Shown: positions 12,054 to 24,087 of the stretch, piece by piece
How the letters are laid out: each line of letters starts with the position of its first letter
How positions within the stretch are numbered: position 1 is the first letter of the stretch
Source of the DNA: Papaver somniferum
Lineage: Eukaryota; Streptophyta; Magnoliopsida; Ranunculales; Papaveraceae
Direction: 5' to 3'
Length of the DNA: 64,000 nucleotides
Assembly: GCF_003573695.1 (NCBI RefSeq)
Contig: NC_039364.1
Span: 70,452,256-70,516,255, forward strand
Made by a program: the position numbers and the translations under genes
The notes under the pieces: model-generated
The model's database searches: none
Seen by the model: only the letters and a program-made list of their open reading frames with translations
What the model was told of the DNA's origin: nothing

Positions 12054-13231
12054 TTACCTGGTCTTGTTGCCCTGCTTCAAGATTGTACAAAGTGTTAGCA
12101 TCACAGTGTTGATCCCAATCCCCAGCTTGGTTATGGTCATGGATTTGAAGCTCAGCTGCATTATGGTAAATGTTGTTTTCACCTTGACTGTCAGCATCCA
12201 TGTAAATGAGATTATCAAAATTGATATTTCTTCTACAGTTTCTCGAACTCTTTTTCCCTTTCTTTGACTTGAGCCCTCGCCTGCCTCCGGGTTACTTCCT
12301 ATTTCTTCAGAGAATACTGTTGTGACATGATAACCATCAGAAGGTCTCTGAAAAACGACCTTATTTGCAGCAGCAGCCTTCTTTTTGAACACTTTCTTAT
12401 TAATATTGATTGGATATCCATCCCCATACTTTGGGTTCATAGCCATGACATCTTGTAGCGACAAATTGGTTTGGCCAAACTTGAAAAGAGCTTTGTTAGC
12501 TAAAATCTCTAACATAATTAGCTTTGCTTTCACATTCATCATCATCATGGTCTAAGATGAAGCAAGCTGGGGAAAGATTACCTGGTTGCTTCTGATAATA
12601 GAAAGGAATCCACTGAGTATAACCATCGCCATTCTCAGTAAGAAGTCCCCTTATGAGAGGATTTTTCACATTAATCTTGATGTTGGCACTGACTGCATTT
12701 GAGTCAACTGGATTGTCGTCTTTAGGGTCTAGAGCTTTAACTTCTCTCAAAATCTTGGCGAACTTGAACATAGCTTCTTCATCGAAGAGCTCTGAAGGTA
12801 GGTCTTTGAAATCTACCCAGAATTCTTGAGTACTGAAATCCATTTTCTGAATCTGGATGAAAGAGTTGTAAGGCTTTACCATGAAGAGAAAGCCATTCAC
12901 AGACCATGGAGCATTCTCAAGTACCCAATTAACTTGCTCCCAATCTGCAAACCTAACAATAAAGTGACTTGGTGTTGGGTTTCTTATCTGATTTTTTTTT
13001 TACTTTCTTCATCCAAAGGTTTTTGAGATAGAATTCTAAGGTGTCGGTTTTCATGGGTTCTGAAGCTAAAAGTTTACCCACAATGCTGGTAGCCCACTTG
13101 GAGGTTTCTTTGTCTAAATTGACACTAGCATAAACAAAGGTTTGGCGAATATCTTCAAACTCAGAGTTGTTGAGGTTGGTAGACATCAGTTGCTCTTCTA
13201 GATATTTCATGTCCCCCAAATTAGGATCCAT
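12054..13231 (-). pseudogene. LINE B ORF1 remnant (DUF4283/gag-like RNA-binding protein)
   Basis: The likely start is MDPNLGDMKYLEEQLM at 13231, although the frame is open upstream to 13369. An N-terminal helical part is followed by a DUF4283-like core (MNGFLFMVKPYNSF, FWVDFKDLPSELF; about 12900-12780). A degenerate zinc-knuckle-like CFILDHDDDEC follows (about 12570-12535), then a basic tail. Plant LINE ORF1 proteins bind element RNA. The frame is broken near 12950 and near 12540. Confidence 0.72.
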
Positions 13232-13892
13232 AATAATGGGCACAGAGGGAAGATTTAGGATTAAACTGATTAATGCAATGATTGTGATAATGATGAACAA
13301 AAATTTCCATTTTCTCCAATTTATAGAACTAATGCATGGAAATGGATTGAAACGTGTTGGTAATGTCATATAACTTTATTGCCACTTATCTTCCAACAAA
13401 AGAAGGAAACAGAGACCTGAGCATCAGCAGAGGAGCGAGAAACTGAAAATATGATAGTTTTTTCCTCCATCGACTTTACCAGAAACGAAACCTTGATGAC
13501 CACAACCTTTGGGGGGGGGAACAACCTTTGCAATGACTACTTTGTTCCAAACAAGGCAACAAAGACCAGGTACAACCTTAACACCTGTAAGCCATAAACA
13601 CGAAACAAGGAGGGTAAAAGAGAAAACAGGTAAATTATGAGAGAATCAAAGACATGCAAATTTCGATCAAGGGAAAAGTTGGTTAGGACAAGAGTAAACA
13701 AAAACCGAGATTCAGACAAAAATAATAGAAATCGATGAAAATTAAACACAAGAAGACAGAGAAATGCATTAACTAACTGATTTGGTAGTTACAAAATTCA
13801 TTGATTCATTAATGGCGAAGAATGGATTTGGGTTGAATAGCATTGACTAATTTGGACTTTTCGCCATTGACCCAAAGCTCTCAGTTCCCCAA

Positions 13893-13906
13893 TACCTGTG
13901 CGATGT
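13893..13906. repeat. target-site duplication of LINE B, right copy
   Basis: TACCTGTGCGATGT, identical to 7799-7812. It marks the 5' boundary of the minus-strand LINE. Confidence 0.9.
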
Positions 13907-14118
13907 ATATGCTTGAATTTTACTCTTTTAACAACACAAAATTTGATAACAATGATATTTTTTTCATAAAATAAAATTGAATATTCTTATTTGTACTCAT
14001 TACGTAGCTATTTCAAAGAGCTTTCCAAATATGTTAATTTTACAAAAATCCGGTGTATATAAGTTTATGAAAAAGATTGAATTGTATCTAAAATAAAATT
14101 GAATATTCTCATTGACGG

Positions 14119-15481
14119 TTTTTTTTTTGAAGCATTGAATTGTATCTAAAATTAAGCGGAAATTACATGAGGGTGTGTTTTACCCAAAAAGTCATCTATT
14201 ACAACTTGGTTAATCCAAGATGGAACTATGTGATCCCATACCAAAGTTGAAAGGTTTCTCATATGGTTGTAGTCCGCAGCAAGGTTCGCTAGCCTGTCTG
14301 CAGCATAATTACCTTCCCTGTAATTGAGCATGATAATGCAGTGAGGAATTTAGCTCATAATTAGCTTGGTTTCCAAGATCATACCCGATATGTACCAAGG
14401 AGATTCGGCATCTGAAGTAATGAATCGAAGTAGGTTTTCCGAGTCGGTTTCAAATTGAACTTTTGGGAAGCTTCGTTCTTTTGTTGTCCTAGTTGCTATG
14501 AGTATGGCCCAAGATTCGGCTGTCAAGGCAGTGGTGATTCCCAACGGTTGTGCTATCGTTATTAAGATGTTGGCAGATGAATCTCTGCATATGGAACCTG
14601 CTCCAACTATTCCAGGATGTCTTCTTGCTGCACCATCTGTGTTGATCTTGATCCAACCCAAATTAGTTTTTTCCACTCTATCATGAGCTGGCATTCCAGG
14701 TAACACGGGAGGGAGGTTTGCTTGTGCCCAAGAGCATTCTCATTGAAAATCGAGAGCCATATGTGCTATATTTCCCGGATTCTGTTGTATTTGACGATAA
14801 ACGTATTCATTTGTAGCTATCCATAAGGACCAGAAGAGGAAATAAAATGCAGTGTTAGTAGAACCATGTACCTTTAACTGTAGGATTTGTGAGATTGTCG
14901 CTTGAGGGTTTGGAAGGTTTCTGACACTTGATTGATTAGGAAGTCCCGCTATGAGAGTGCTCCATGCGGCTATGGCCACTTGACAATGAAGGAGAATGTG
15001 ATTAGCATTTTTTGGATGGAATTGCATAGTGGGTATATGTTGGTTTCAGTGAGGTGGATATGGTGTAGAATGTAGAGGGTTGGGAGGCCCTCGTTGATTG
15101 TTTTCTACAAGAAAAACTGTATTTTTGGAGGACATGGAAGTGTCCGGAGAAATTTTGATGTTGGTAGTGGGTGGGAATGATCGGATGTGCTTACTAAGCA
15201 ATTGTATCCAGATGTTGTAGTGTACTTTCCAGATTTGGTGAAAGGCCATATGATCTTATCAGAGTGGTTGTTTTGCGGGAGGTGGATATTGACGACTCTT
15301 TGGGTTATGTGGGAGGGAAGGAGGCTTATCTTATCGTGGTTCCAAGTGTGATTGAAAGGATCAATGAGGTCAGCGACCGTCTTGACGGGGTAACAGCTCG
15401 CCGGATCCAAGGTATTAGTGAATTGCGGAATCCAATTAGCTTGGATGGGGGTTGTTGGTAGGTCCGCAAACAAGCCTACAA
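14119..15481 (-). mobile_element. LINE C, 3' part (split element; 5' part at 24088-26110)
   Basis: The T run at 14119-14128 is the element's A tail on the minus strand. Upstream of it lie the RNase H domain (KINTDGAARRHPG, GAGSICRDSS; 14350-14706), a zf-RVT finger (NANHILLHCQVA; about 14990) and the pre-finger domain with KTVADLIDPFNHTW (about 15360). Coding ends abruptly at 15481 where a putative LTR begins and resumes beyond 24087, so both halves are best read as one LINE. Stops at 14707-14740 and near 15030 show decay. The 212 bases to its left (13907-14118) are AT-rich and contain nothing recognised. Confidence 0.8.
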
Positions 15482-15592
15482 TGATAACTGCAAGTGCACA
15501 GTGTCGATATGTAACACAGGGCAAGCACAAGTCGATCCTCAAGGACAAGGTGGGTGTAGGGCTGAAGTTATGGTCTTACCACTACTGATTTC

Positions 15593-17103
15593 TGATAGAC
15601 GCATTTATGTGTCTATTTTGTTCTCAATGTTATGTATTGTTAGACTCGATTAAATACTTACTGTGTTATTTTATGTTTTTGTAGATGTTTTTGGAAAAAT
15701 AAGCTCTTGCGGCGAAATTGGCTCGAAAAGTGGTGTTTTACACCCTAGGATAGAGTACTAAAGACACCCCAGAAATGCACCGGAGGAACCCAGAAAAATT
15801 ACTAAAGGCACCCCAAGGGAATGTGTTATTCGAACTCCAGCAACGGATAAGGGGGCGACCACTGGATAAGGGGTGTCCTTCTTCACAAATTCAAAAAAAT
15901 ATTTTGGCGGGAAAATATTTGCTCTTCACTGGCAGATTTTATCGATTGCATTTGGACGTGATTTTGTGCGATTCAATCGCTGAAACTTTGTGGAAAGATG
16001 TGATATATCATAATAAAGATGGTATGGGTGTTTGGTTCGACCATAATTGGCTTGAATTGGCTAGGCAATCCACGAGCTGGAAAAAGGGGAATACGTGCAG
16101 GGAAGAGTTGTTCACGGGATTCAGCGTGTTTGTATGTGTTTGGATGGAGTTGGGATGCTGTGGAAACTTGTTTAGAGTGTGCTCCACATCAACAGAAGCG
16201 CAGAAGAGGAATTAAAGGAAAGAAAATCCCGTATTTCTTCGAAAAAAGGAAAGAAAATATCCCGAGTAAAAGAAGATTATTTGGGATTAATGTAGGAGAT
16301 TCAACGCGTGTTTTTGGTTTAAATAGGTTCCTTGGGAGTCCTAGAGGGGTGTCGAGAGTTGGAGATCGAGAGGATAGATCAGGAGCAAGAAATCACGAGT
16401 TGATCAAAATCTGTTTCTGCTGCTGCTGATGATGAAGAACACCAAGAACACGAAGAACAGACTGGCGTAGACTGGCGTTAATCAACAGTGTCTAAGACGC
16501 ACACCGGAGGGTCGCAGTGCAGTCTCAACATCAGCAACACCTGTCTCTTATCGTTCTTTTTGTGACGCCTTCTATTGGTCATACATTCACTGTTTTACTC
16601 ATTTTTATCATTTTAATCAACTTTTGAGCCACAAACATGTATTTTGAGCAAGTGATTAATATGAGAAGCTAAATCACAACACTGGGACGACGGATGGAGC
16701 CCTATTTCACACATGTGGTAATTTTAATAATTCTTTTTATGACTCTTGCACTTGTTTTTAATTGATTTATGGTTGAAATTAATTAGTTATCATTTTATTT
16801 GATGGGTCATGCTTGCTTAGATGTTTGATGTTCTATGCTTACGATTTATAACTAATATTTTGAGAATCTATATTGGCAAAGAATAAGAGTCCATATTTTT
16901 AATATTTGAGCTATAATTGCATGGAATTATTATTTGAATCACATGAATGGAATTTGGTGAAATTCTTCGTCCCAGTACCTCTCACCATTGTTAATATTTT
17001 TTTTTTGTATATAATTTTATTAAACCTTTAAATTTAATCTTCACAAATCTTTGAGTTCGAATCCTATTTACTACAAAAACGACTCTCAAAAAAACTATAA
17101 TCA
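15593..17103 (+). repeat. element A 5' LTR (1511 bp)
   Basis: It pairs with 20950-22431. The likely core promoter is TTTAAATAGG near 16318-16327, aligned with proper TATATATAG boxes in the related solo LTR at 33881 and in element B. The 5' LTR has 20 extra bases near 16627-16647 lying between two TTTTGAGC copies. Confidence 0.9.
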
Positions 17104-17106
17104 TTT

Positions 17107-17123
17107 TGGCGGCGCCGACGCAG
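17107..17123 (+). other. element A primer-binding-site region
   Basis: TGGCGGCGCCGACGCAG follows three T residues after the LTR. Athila/Tat elements usually carry TGGCGCCG complementary to the tRNA-Asp 3' end. Element B keeps TGGCGCCG, whereas here the order is TGGCGGCGCCG, so priming may be altered. Confidence 0.65.
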
Positions 17124-18206
17124 ATTTGTGCTTAGGTAGAATTTTTAGGTTTTTATTATTTTTTTATTATTCCATTTGTTCTTTTTACGTCTCTTTGGTT
17201 GTGTCTTTGTATTACAGGTTTGAAGTTGGATACTAAAGACCTTGGAATCAAAGCTTAAAGCTAAAAGAGAAGGAAAAAAGACAAAGCAAAAAAAATAAAG
17301 AAAAAAAAGAGAGAAAAAAAAAAGAGAGAGATTTATTTATTTTTTATTTTTTTAAGAGACTTTCCATTTTATTTTGTTTTTTGTAATTATTATTATTATT
17401 TTTTGTATTTCTTTTCATTGGACTGGACTTTGGACAATTTATTTTAATTTTAAACCCCACGGAAGGGTTATGTAAAAAAAAAAAAAATTAAATATAAACT
17501 GTTTGCAGGGAAGGACGAAGATTACAATATCGTCTCGGCCCCTCGGGTTCGCACACTGACACCGGAGTCAGTAGCCCGAGTCGACTACAGCGGTTCTTTG
17601 CCCGTCTGGTACGGGAGGTAAACTTCTAAACACCCGCGAATCTCCTGTCAGCGGGTTTACTGTCTGCCTTAAGGTGATTATATGTTGAGGACTGAACCGG
17701 CTGCTTTAATTTCCTAGTAAAGGGCAAGAACTGGCCATATAAGATAAGGGTTCGGATTTCATCACCGTTCCCTTCTTGCCCGCCTTAGGAAAACGAAACC
17801 TAACGCGAACCCAAGCTTAAAATTTGATTAGAACGAGACCGATAGGGTAACGAGCTTGGTAGGAAAATCTTTCCAAAAATATTGTTTACTCTTTTAAGCA
17901 TACTTCAAAGTTCTTGATGGTTTCTGTAAGTTGAATGAGTGACTGTGCCGCCTTGTAATACCGGTGAGGCTTTGGGTATCAAAGCTCCACTGAGCTTCCC
18001 TCGCCTCGATTCAACTTACATTAGCTCGGATTGATTCCAGAGGGGTGTACTCAAATTGTAACGAATTCCTTTTCGAAGGAATAGAAGATGGTCTAGAAAA
18101 CAATCTAAGTGGAGCCATCATGCTTTTTGTTTGCTAGAAATAATTAGGTTTGATTTGGTCGAGTCATCCTTGTTTGTGATTGTATAGAATTCCCTTGTAA
18201 TTAAGA
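17124..18206 (+). other. element A untranslated leader
   Basis: No coding sequence. It is clearly homologous to the leader of element B (42017-43105 reversed). Shared blocks include a CAGGTTTGAAGTTGGA junction that looks like a splice acceptor, CTCGGGTTCGCAC, GTCTGGTACGGGAGGTAA and CTTCCCTCGCCTCGATTCAA. The strong conservation of a long non-coding leader suggests packaging or translation-control signals, though that is inference. Confidence 0.65.
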
Positions 18207-19909
18207 ATGTCGAACTGGTATGACAGAAGCCAATACAATGAGTATCGATCTGAATTTGAATATGGACATCATCATTTTTATGACCATGGTGGGAATAGTA
18301 GTTGGGAACGCCAACCTTTTCAAGGTTATGGTTCATACCATGGTGAGCCCAATTACTATCCACACGCGAATTGGTATTACGAGCAAGAAAATCAGGAACA
18401 CTGTAGTACTGGTTACTCGTTTTTGGAAACTAGTCCTGATTATGATATTTATGAACCTGTTCATCTCTAGAAGAGACCCAACAACGGATTGAAAGGACGT
18501 ATAAACGTTTAGCTGCAATGAATAATTCAAAAGAAGAGTGTACACGATATTCTGAGATGATAAACGAGAGTGGTGAACGTATAAGTGTTATGCTCAGTGA
18601 AATTCAGGCACGTTTAGAGGCAGAAAATGAACAGTTGGCTAATGCTGCTCGAAATAATCTAAATTTCCAAAATAGGGTTTCTAATTCTACCCTTGATATC
18701 AATAGTGAATATTTGCCTAATTTAGAGGATGAGGCTAGAATAAAAGACACTACTTATTTAGATAAGGTTCAATCATCTTTGTACTATTATGATGATGAGG
18801 ATAGTAGTAATGAAGAATCTGAAATATGTAGGCATAGTGATCAGGAATCTATTAATCCAATTGAGCTTTATAATGCTTATATTATTTCTAGTTCAAATCC
18901 AAATAATTTTTATGATTATTCACCTATTCAAAAGGACGAGGATTTGATTAGGGATACCACCGTTTTAGATGATATAGTTTTTCCTTTTGATTACGAAGCC
19001 GATAGTGGTTTAGAGGAACGGGTTTATTCCGAAAATGCTGTTTTAGAGTCTAGCGACTTAGAAACAATAATATTAGATGAAGAAGATATACCCGTTGAGA
19101 TGAGTAAAGATGCACTACCTGATAATAAATTAGAAGAATCAATTGACCATTTTCAAGAATCTAATGATCCAGAAATTAGGGAGATTGTAACTAGTCTATC
19201 TAGAGACACTGAAAACTCTAAGTTTGGGGGTGATTATCACCTTCCTAGTGCCTTACCTTTAACTCTCAGAAAGTACCTTCACTTAGGACTTGATATCTCT
19301 GCCTCAAAAATTTTACAAAATTACATTCATACTCGTTTTCCCGAACCTAATGATGTCCAGGAAGAAGTTCAGTCGTTAGAAACCCATCCTCTTGTTGATG
19401 TGGTTTACCCAGGCTATGATCCCCAGATTGACTTTGTTTTCCCACCAAATAGTTTTCTTCCAACTGTGGGAACGTTTATATTCCGAATGTGTCGAATATT
19501 AAGTTGTGAGACTAAACCTAAATGCTTTAGGAAATTAGAATCGACACGTTTGCTTAAGAATGACCACTACTCTCATTATGGTCAACTTTGTGAGTGAAAT
19601 CTATTTGACTTAGAGAATCCCCAATTATTCAGGTTGTTGTTATGTGCTTCTAAGTTCTTAGTTGAGTTTTTCCAGACTCTAATACCTGAACCGGATCTTA
19701 GCTTTGAGGAAATCCAACCGATGAAAACCTTTTATTTAGACCCTTTTATAGAGCCTGAACCTGAACCACAACTAGATGTAGTTGTCTTAAGCAAGGGTAT
19801 GTTCGGTATCTTCTTGGTCTGTTGCAGTTTCCTCTTCTTGTGGGTAACACTTTTTGATCCAGATGACCCACAGTTATTCCGGCTACTACTATATGATTCT
19901 ACGTGGTGA
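18207..19909 (+). pseudogene. element A reading frame: unknown acidic protein with KFGG module and C-terminal membrane segment
   Basis: Three pieces join: 18207-18470, then 18518-19597 after a one-base shift (frame open from about 18460), then 19634-19909 in the same frame after one stop at 19595-19597. The predicted protein is about 565 residues. The N-terminus is rich in Tyr, His and Gly (MSNWYDRSQYNEYRSEFEYG). A predicted helical segment follows (RISVMLSEIQARLEAENEQL), then a long acidic region and the module EIREIVTSLSRDTENSKFGG at about 19170-19230. Near the C-terminus is a strongly hydrophobic stretch (GMFGIFLVCCSFLFLWVTLF, about 19800-19858). The motif PQLFRLLL occurs twice around it. 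No family is recognised. The position equals gag in element B, but only the KFGG region is shared. Function unknown; a structural or env-like role is possible. Confidence 0.7.
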
Positions 19910-20060
19910 CTAATCCTTGCTTAGTCTGGCTGAAGACTTTAAACTTAGCACTTCTTGGGAGGTAACCCAATATTCATGCGACACAGTAGTATCTTTCCTT
20001 ATCTCTTTTGTTTCATTGGTAACAGTTTCTCCTTGTTCATGCTTTTAATTTCATCTTTAG

Positions 20061-20078
20061 AACATTGAGGACAATGTT
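20061..20078 (+). other. conserved AACATTG/CAATGTT inverted repeat of element A
   Basis: AACATTGAGGACAATGTT is a 7-bp-arm palindrome, followed by TTAAGTTTAGGGGTATGGG. Element B carries the identical palindrome at 38458-38475. The block is common downstream of the coding region in Athila/Tat elements; its function is unknown. Confidence 0.7.
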
Positions 20079-20429
20079 AGATTTAAGTTTAGGGGTATGG
20101 GAGAAAGTTCTTAGTTGCAATAAATAAGCTCCAGAGACTAGAAAATTATGCTATTAAGGTTGGCACTAACTAATCTAAGTGGATGGAAGCATTTTGGTTG
20201 TAGGATTTGAGGAACCAATCTGATTAGATGGAAACATCTAAAGAGTCTATTCATAAAAGCACAAAGCTCAGGTGTTAGAAAAAGAAAACATGGTAGTTTC
20301 GCCATATCCTCGTGATGGAAACATCGAAAGAATCCTGATCACTTCTTTTTTTTTTCTTTTTACCATTACTAGGGTGAAATAGAGTGACTGAGATGAAAAA
20401 AAAAAATTGAGACCAGACCAACCGGAATA

Positions 20430-20540
20430 AATACAATAAAGTCGACCACTGGTACCCTTGTATATGCCAGCTGAGTTGACCTAGAGTTAGGATTATCGAC
20501 CACTGGTTCCCTTGTATTTGCCAGTGTGTTGATATTAGTC
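20430..20540 (+). repeat. short tandem duplication in element A 3' region
   Basis: TCGACCACTGGTACCCTTG and the following bases recur as TCGACCACTGGTTCCCTTG about 60 bases later. The 1-kb 3' region (19910-20934) is otherwise non-coding. Confidence 0.55.
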
Positions 20541-20934
20541 CAGACCAGTATCTCAGTCCATTAGGATAGGTTCACCTTAGTCAACATCATCCACATTTTT
20601 CTCTACATCCATCTTCTTAATCTATCCATGTGATTGGTTGACTCCGGTTTATGATGTCCAGAAACTATCTGAGTAGAGCTCTGTCACTTTATATGAATTT
20701 TAGTATGCTTGAGTGCAAACTCGTGTACAACAATTGGAATTTCGCATCAGGGTACTTCCTCCTGTAGTCAATAAGTATGCCAACCAAGGAGATTCTTTAG
20801 TGCCTTCCAAGGTTCTGCATAGATAGCTAGGGTCTGGAGTAATGGTTTTGTGGGCACATCTCTGGTAAACCCTCCCGAGATTAACTCGGTTTTATTTATT
20901 TTTTATTAGTTTTGCTCGAGGACTAGCAAATAAT

Positions 20935-20949
20935 AAGTTTGGGGGTATT
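20935..20949 (+). other. element A polypurine tract
   Basis: AAGTTTGGGGGTATT directly abuts the 3' LTR (TGATAG at 20950), the expected site of plus-strand priming. It is identical to the tract of element B. Confidence 0.8.
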
Positions 20950-22431
20950 TGATAGACGCATTTATGTGTCTATTTTGTTCTCAATGTTCTGTATTGTTAG
21001 ACTCGATTAAATACTTATTGTGTTATTTTATGTTTTTGTAGATGTTTTTGGAAAAATAAGCTCTTGCGGCGAAATTGGCTCGAAAAGTGGTGTTTTACAC
21101 CCTAGGATAGAGTACTAAAGACACCCCAGAAATGCACCGGAGGAACCCAGAAAAATTACTAAAGGCACCCCATGGGACATGTGTTATTCGAACTCCAGCA
21201 ACGGATAAGGGGGTGACCACTGGATAAGGGGTGTCCTTCTTCACAAATTCAAAAAAATATTTTGGCGGGAAAATATTTGCTCTTCACTGGCAGATTTTCT
21301 CGATTACATTTGGACGTGATTTTGTGCGATTCAATCGCTGAAAATTTGTGGAAAGATGTGATATATCATAATAAAGATGGTATGGGTGTTTGGTTTGACC
21401 ATAATTGGCTTGAATTGGCTAGGCAATCCACGAGCTGGAAAAAGGGGAATACGTGCAGGGAAGAGTTGTTCACGGGATTCAGCGTGTTTGTACGTGTTTG
21501 GATGGAGTTGGGATGCTGTGGAAACTTGTTTAGAGTGTGTTCCACATCAACAGAAGGGCGGAAGAGGAATTAAAGGAAAGAAAATCCCGTATTTCTTTGA
21601 AAAAAGTAAAGAAAATATCCCTAGTAAAAGAAGATTATTTGGGATTAATGTAGGAGATTCAACGCGTGTTTTTGGTTTAAATAGGTTCCCTGGGAGTCCT
21701 AGAGGGGTGTCGAGAGTTGGAGGTCGAGAGGATAGCTCAGGAGCAAGAAATCACGAGTTGATCAATCTCTGTTTCTGCTGCTGATTATGATGAAGAACAC
21801 CAAGAACACGAAGAACAGACTGGCGTAGACTGGCGTTAATCAACAGTGTCTAAGACGCACACCGGAGGGTCGCAGTGCAGTCTCAACATCAGCAGCACCT
21901 GTCTCTTATCATTCTTTTTGTGACGCATTCTGTTGGTTATACATTCACTGTTTTACTCATTTTTATCATTTTAATCAACTTTTGAGCAAGTGATTAATAT
22001 GAGAAGCTAAATCCCAACACTGGGACGACGGATGGAGCCCTATTTCACGCATGTGGCAATTTTAATATTTTTTTATGACTTTTGCACTTGTTTTTAATTG
22101 ATTTATGGTTCGAATTAATTAGTTATCATTTTATTTGATGGGTCATGCTTGCTTAAATGTTTGATGTTCCATGCTTACGATTTATAACTAATATTTTGAG
22201 AATCTATATTGGCAAAGAATAAGAGTCCATATTTTTAATATTTGAGCTATAATTGCATGGAATTATTATTTGAATCACATGAATGGAATTTGGTGAAATT
22301 CTTAGTCCCAGTACCTCTCACCATTGTTAATATTTTTTTTTGTATATAATTTTATTAAACCTTTAAATTTAATCTTCACAAGTCCGAGAGTTTGAACCTC
22401 ATCACTACAACATCATCAAAAAATATAATCA
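20950..22431 (+). repeat. element A 3' LTR (1482 bp)
   Basis: Pairs with 15593-17103. It lacks the 20-bp segment between TTTTGAGC repeats and diverges most at its last 50 bases. It is followed directly by the TSD ATTTC. Confidence 0.9.
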
Positions 22432-24087
22432 ATTTCAGAAAAAAAAAAAAAGAGTAACCAAAAAGGGGGTTGTTTTTGTCGATATGACTAAGAGGTTTGT
22501 AGAGATTACAACAATGAAATAAAGATGCAAATAACAAAAGATGTAAGCAAAGATGACTCTAAACAGGAAGATAACTAGGGTGTTAGGGCAATAGAATCCA
22601 CCGCTTAACCTATATTAAGTCAATTCAGTCTCAATACTACTCTTGTCCCTTGTATGGACACCGGTGAACTTCTAGGCTCTGCCGACTATCCAGATGGCAG
22701 TGAAGATTCTAGTCCGCTGCACATGAAATTGTAGTTTCAGGAGGATGGTTTAGTGTCAACTAAGATAATTACTAATCCTAGTATTAGCTGTCTTCTCACA
22801 ATACAACCAACCACAGATCAATCACTTAGATGATTTAAACAATCCTGATATGGATATTCTAATCGCAACTAAGGTGTCCCTACGAAGTACTAACTATCTG
22901 ATTAAATCACAACTAGTCAAAGGATCGAACAACAATCAGTTAAACACGAGTTGCATCACAATCAACATAGTGTTATTCTAACTGCAATGGATACATGGCA
23001 TACACTGTGAGAGCAAAATTCTGAAGTGCTCAGATTATATTTACCCAAAACATTATAGCACAACAAGAACAATATCAAAACTTGAATTAAACTCAGTAAG
23101 ATTTACGGTTTCATCTAAACACTAACTCTGAAATCAGAATATCATGAAGATAATGAAATCAACTAATGCTTGGTGCACCGGCTAATCCGGGCATGATTTT
23201 TACATCACAATCTCCTCCCTGTTTATACACAAAAATCTCTCAATCACTTGAATTCGAAAATTAGAGAATGCCCACTCTCCATAACGCGTTTTCTGACAAA
23301 TCCCTCCTTCAATGCATCTCTCCAAGCCTAGTTTTATAAATTTTGAAGTTATAATCTTATCTCTCTCAATCCTAGCTTCTATGGTTATTGTTCTTGATAA
23401 GAAAAGAAGACAAGACGGAGAGAGATAGAGATTAGGAGTTTGATTGATGGCTAGTTGAGAGGGTGGTTGTGATCAGAGGTGGTAGGGGATGAAATTGATT
23501 GATGGAGGTGAAATGGAAGCTCTGCAGGGTTTGGAGAGAAGAAAAAAACAAAGTGAAGGTCGGTTTCTGCTCGTACAAGGGTAGGAGACAGGAGGCTAGG
23601 GTGTTAGGCAGGAGTATCAAAATCTGATTATTATGTGGAGACGTCGTTGGATGCTTAGTAGTTATATCAAATCTGACAGCTCAGGATGGAAACGGGTTTG
23701 GGTATTAGATCTTGGGTTTTATCTATTGGAAGATATTCTTCTAGGCACATATCTTCTTCAAAGCTAATATCTCAAGTCTACTCCTAGTTTTGGGTCTTGC
23801 AAACAACATTCTTCACTCGCGGATGAGGTGAAAACAACATTCTTCACTGCCTTCTAGCGGGAGCTTTGTTATTTCTTTTCCGTTGTCACTAGTTCTCTAC
23901 TATTTTGGCTTCTCCATTCATCCAAGCTTTATTTGATAACTAAGAACACAAAGTTAATTAGTAAAAGTATTCATTCTTGAAAACAATGAAAATACAGAAT
24001 TTAGGATAATATATGATTTTAAAGTACAAAAGATGAGTTAGATGCCAAGAAAAAGTTGTAGAAATACGCAATATTTGGAACTCATCA

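Larger units (their letters stand above)
7813..13892 (-). mobile_element. near full-length LINE with intact TSD, LINE B
   Basis: A 6.08-kb minus-strand L1-type element bounded by the perfect 14-bp duplication TACCTGTGCGATGT. From right to left it has a 5' UTR (about 13232-13892), a gag-like ORF1, ORF2 (endonuclease, RT, zf-RVT, RNase H), a short 3' UTR and an A tail, seen as a T run from 7813. The TSD proves one insertion event with little or no 5' truncation. Both ORFs now contain stops and frameshifts, so the copy is dead. Confidence 0.92.
15593..22431 (+). mobile_element. element A: complete non-autonomous LTR retrotransposon, Athila/Tat-like
   Basis: This 6839-bp element is flanked by the perfect TSD ATTTC (15588-15592 and 22432-22436). 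Both LTRs start TGATAGACGCATTTATG and end TATAATCA. Internally it has a primer-binding-site region, a 1.1-kb untranslated leader, one decayed reading frame (18207-19909), the conserved AACATTGAGGACAATGTT block and a polypurine tract. There is no gag, protease, RT, RNase H or integrase, so it must have depended on another element. The two LTRs differ by only about five changes in their first 270 bases plus one 20-bp indel, which suggests a fairly recent insertion. Confidence 0.9.
15482..24087 (-). mobile_element. putative Ty3/gypsy-type solo LTR interrupted by element A
   Basis: Read on the minus strand, the sequence starts TGATGAGTTCC at 24087 and ends ...GCAGTTATCA at 15482, so it is bounded by TG and CA. 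Removing element A (15593-22431 plus one TSD) leaves about 1.76 kb. The end beside 15482 contains GTGCACAGTGTC and GCACAAGTCGATCCTCA, a wording typical of plant gypsy LTRs. LINE C coding sequence lies immediately outside both ends. No matching 5-bp TSD was found (TACAA left, GTTGT right), so the exact borders and the solo-LTR reading are inference. Confidence 0.55.

Noticed and set aside
15775..16429. Two overlapping plus-strand frames of 146 and 136 codons in the element A 5' LTR, repeated at 21262-21784
   Set aside because: They lie fully inside the LTR, overlap in different frames, differ in length between the two LTR copies and show no domain. Openness reflects LTR duplication, not coding.
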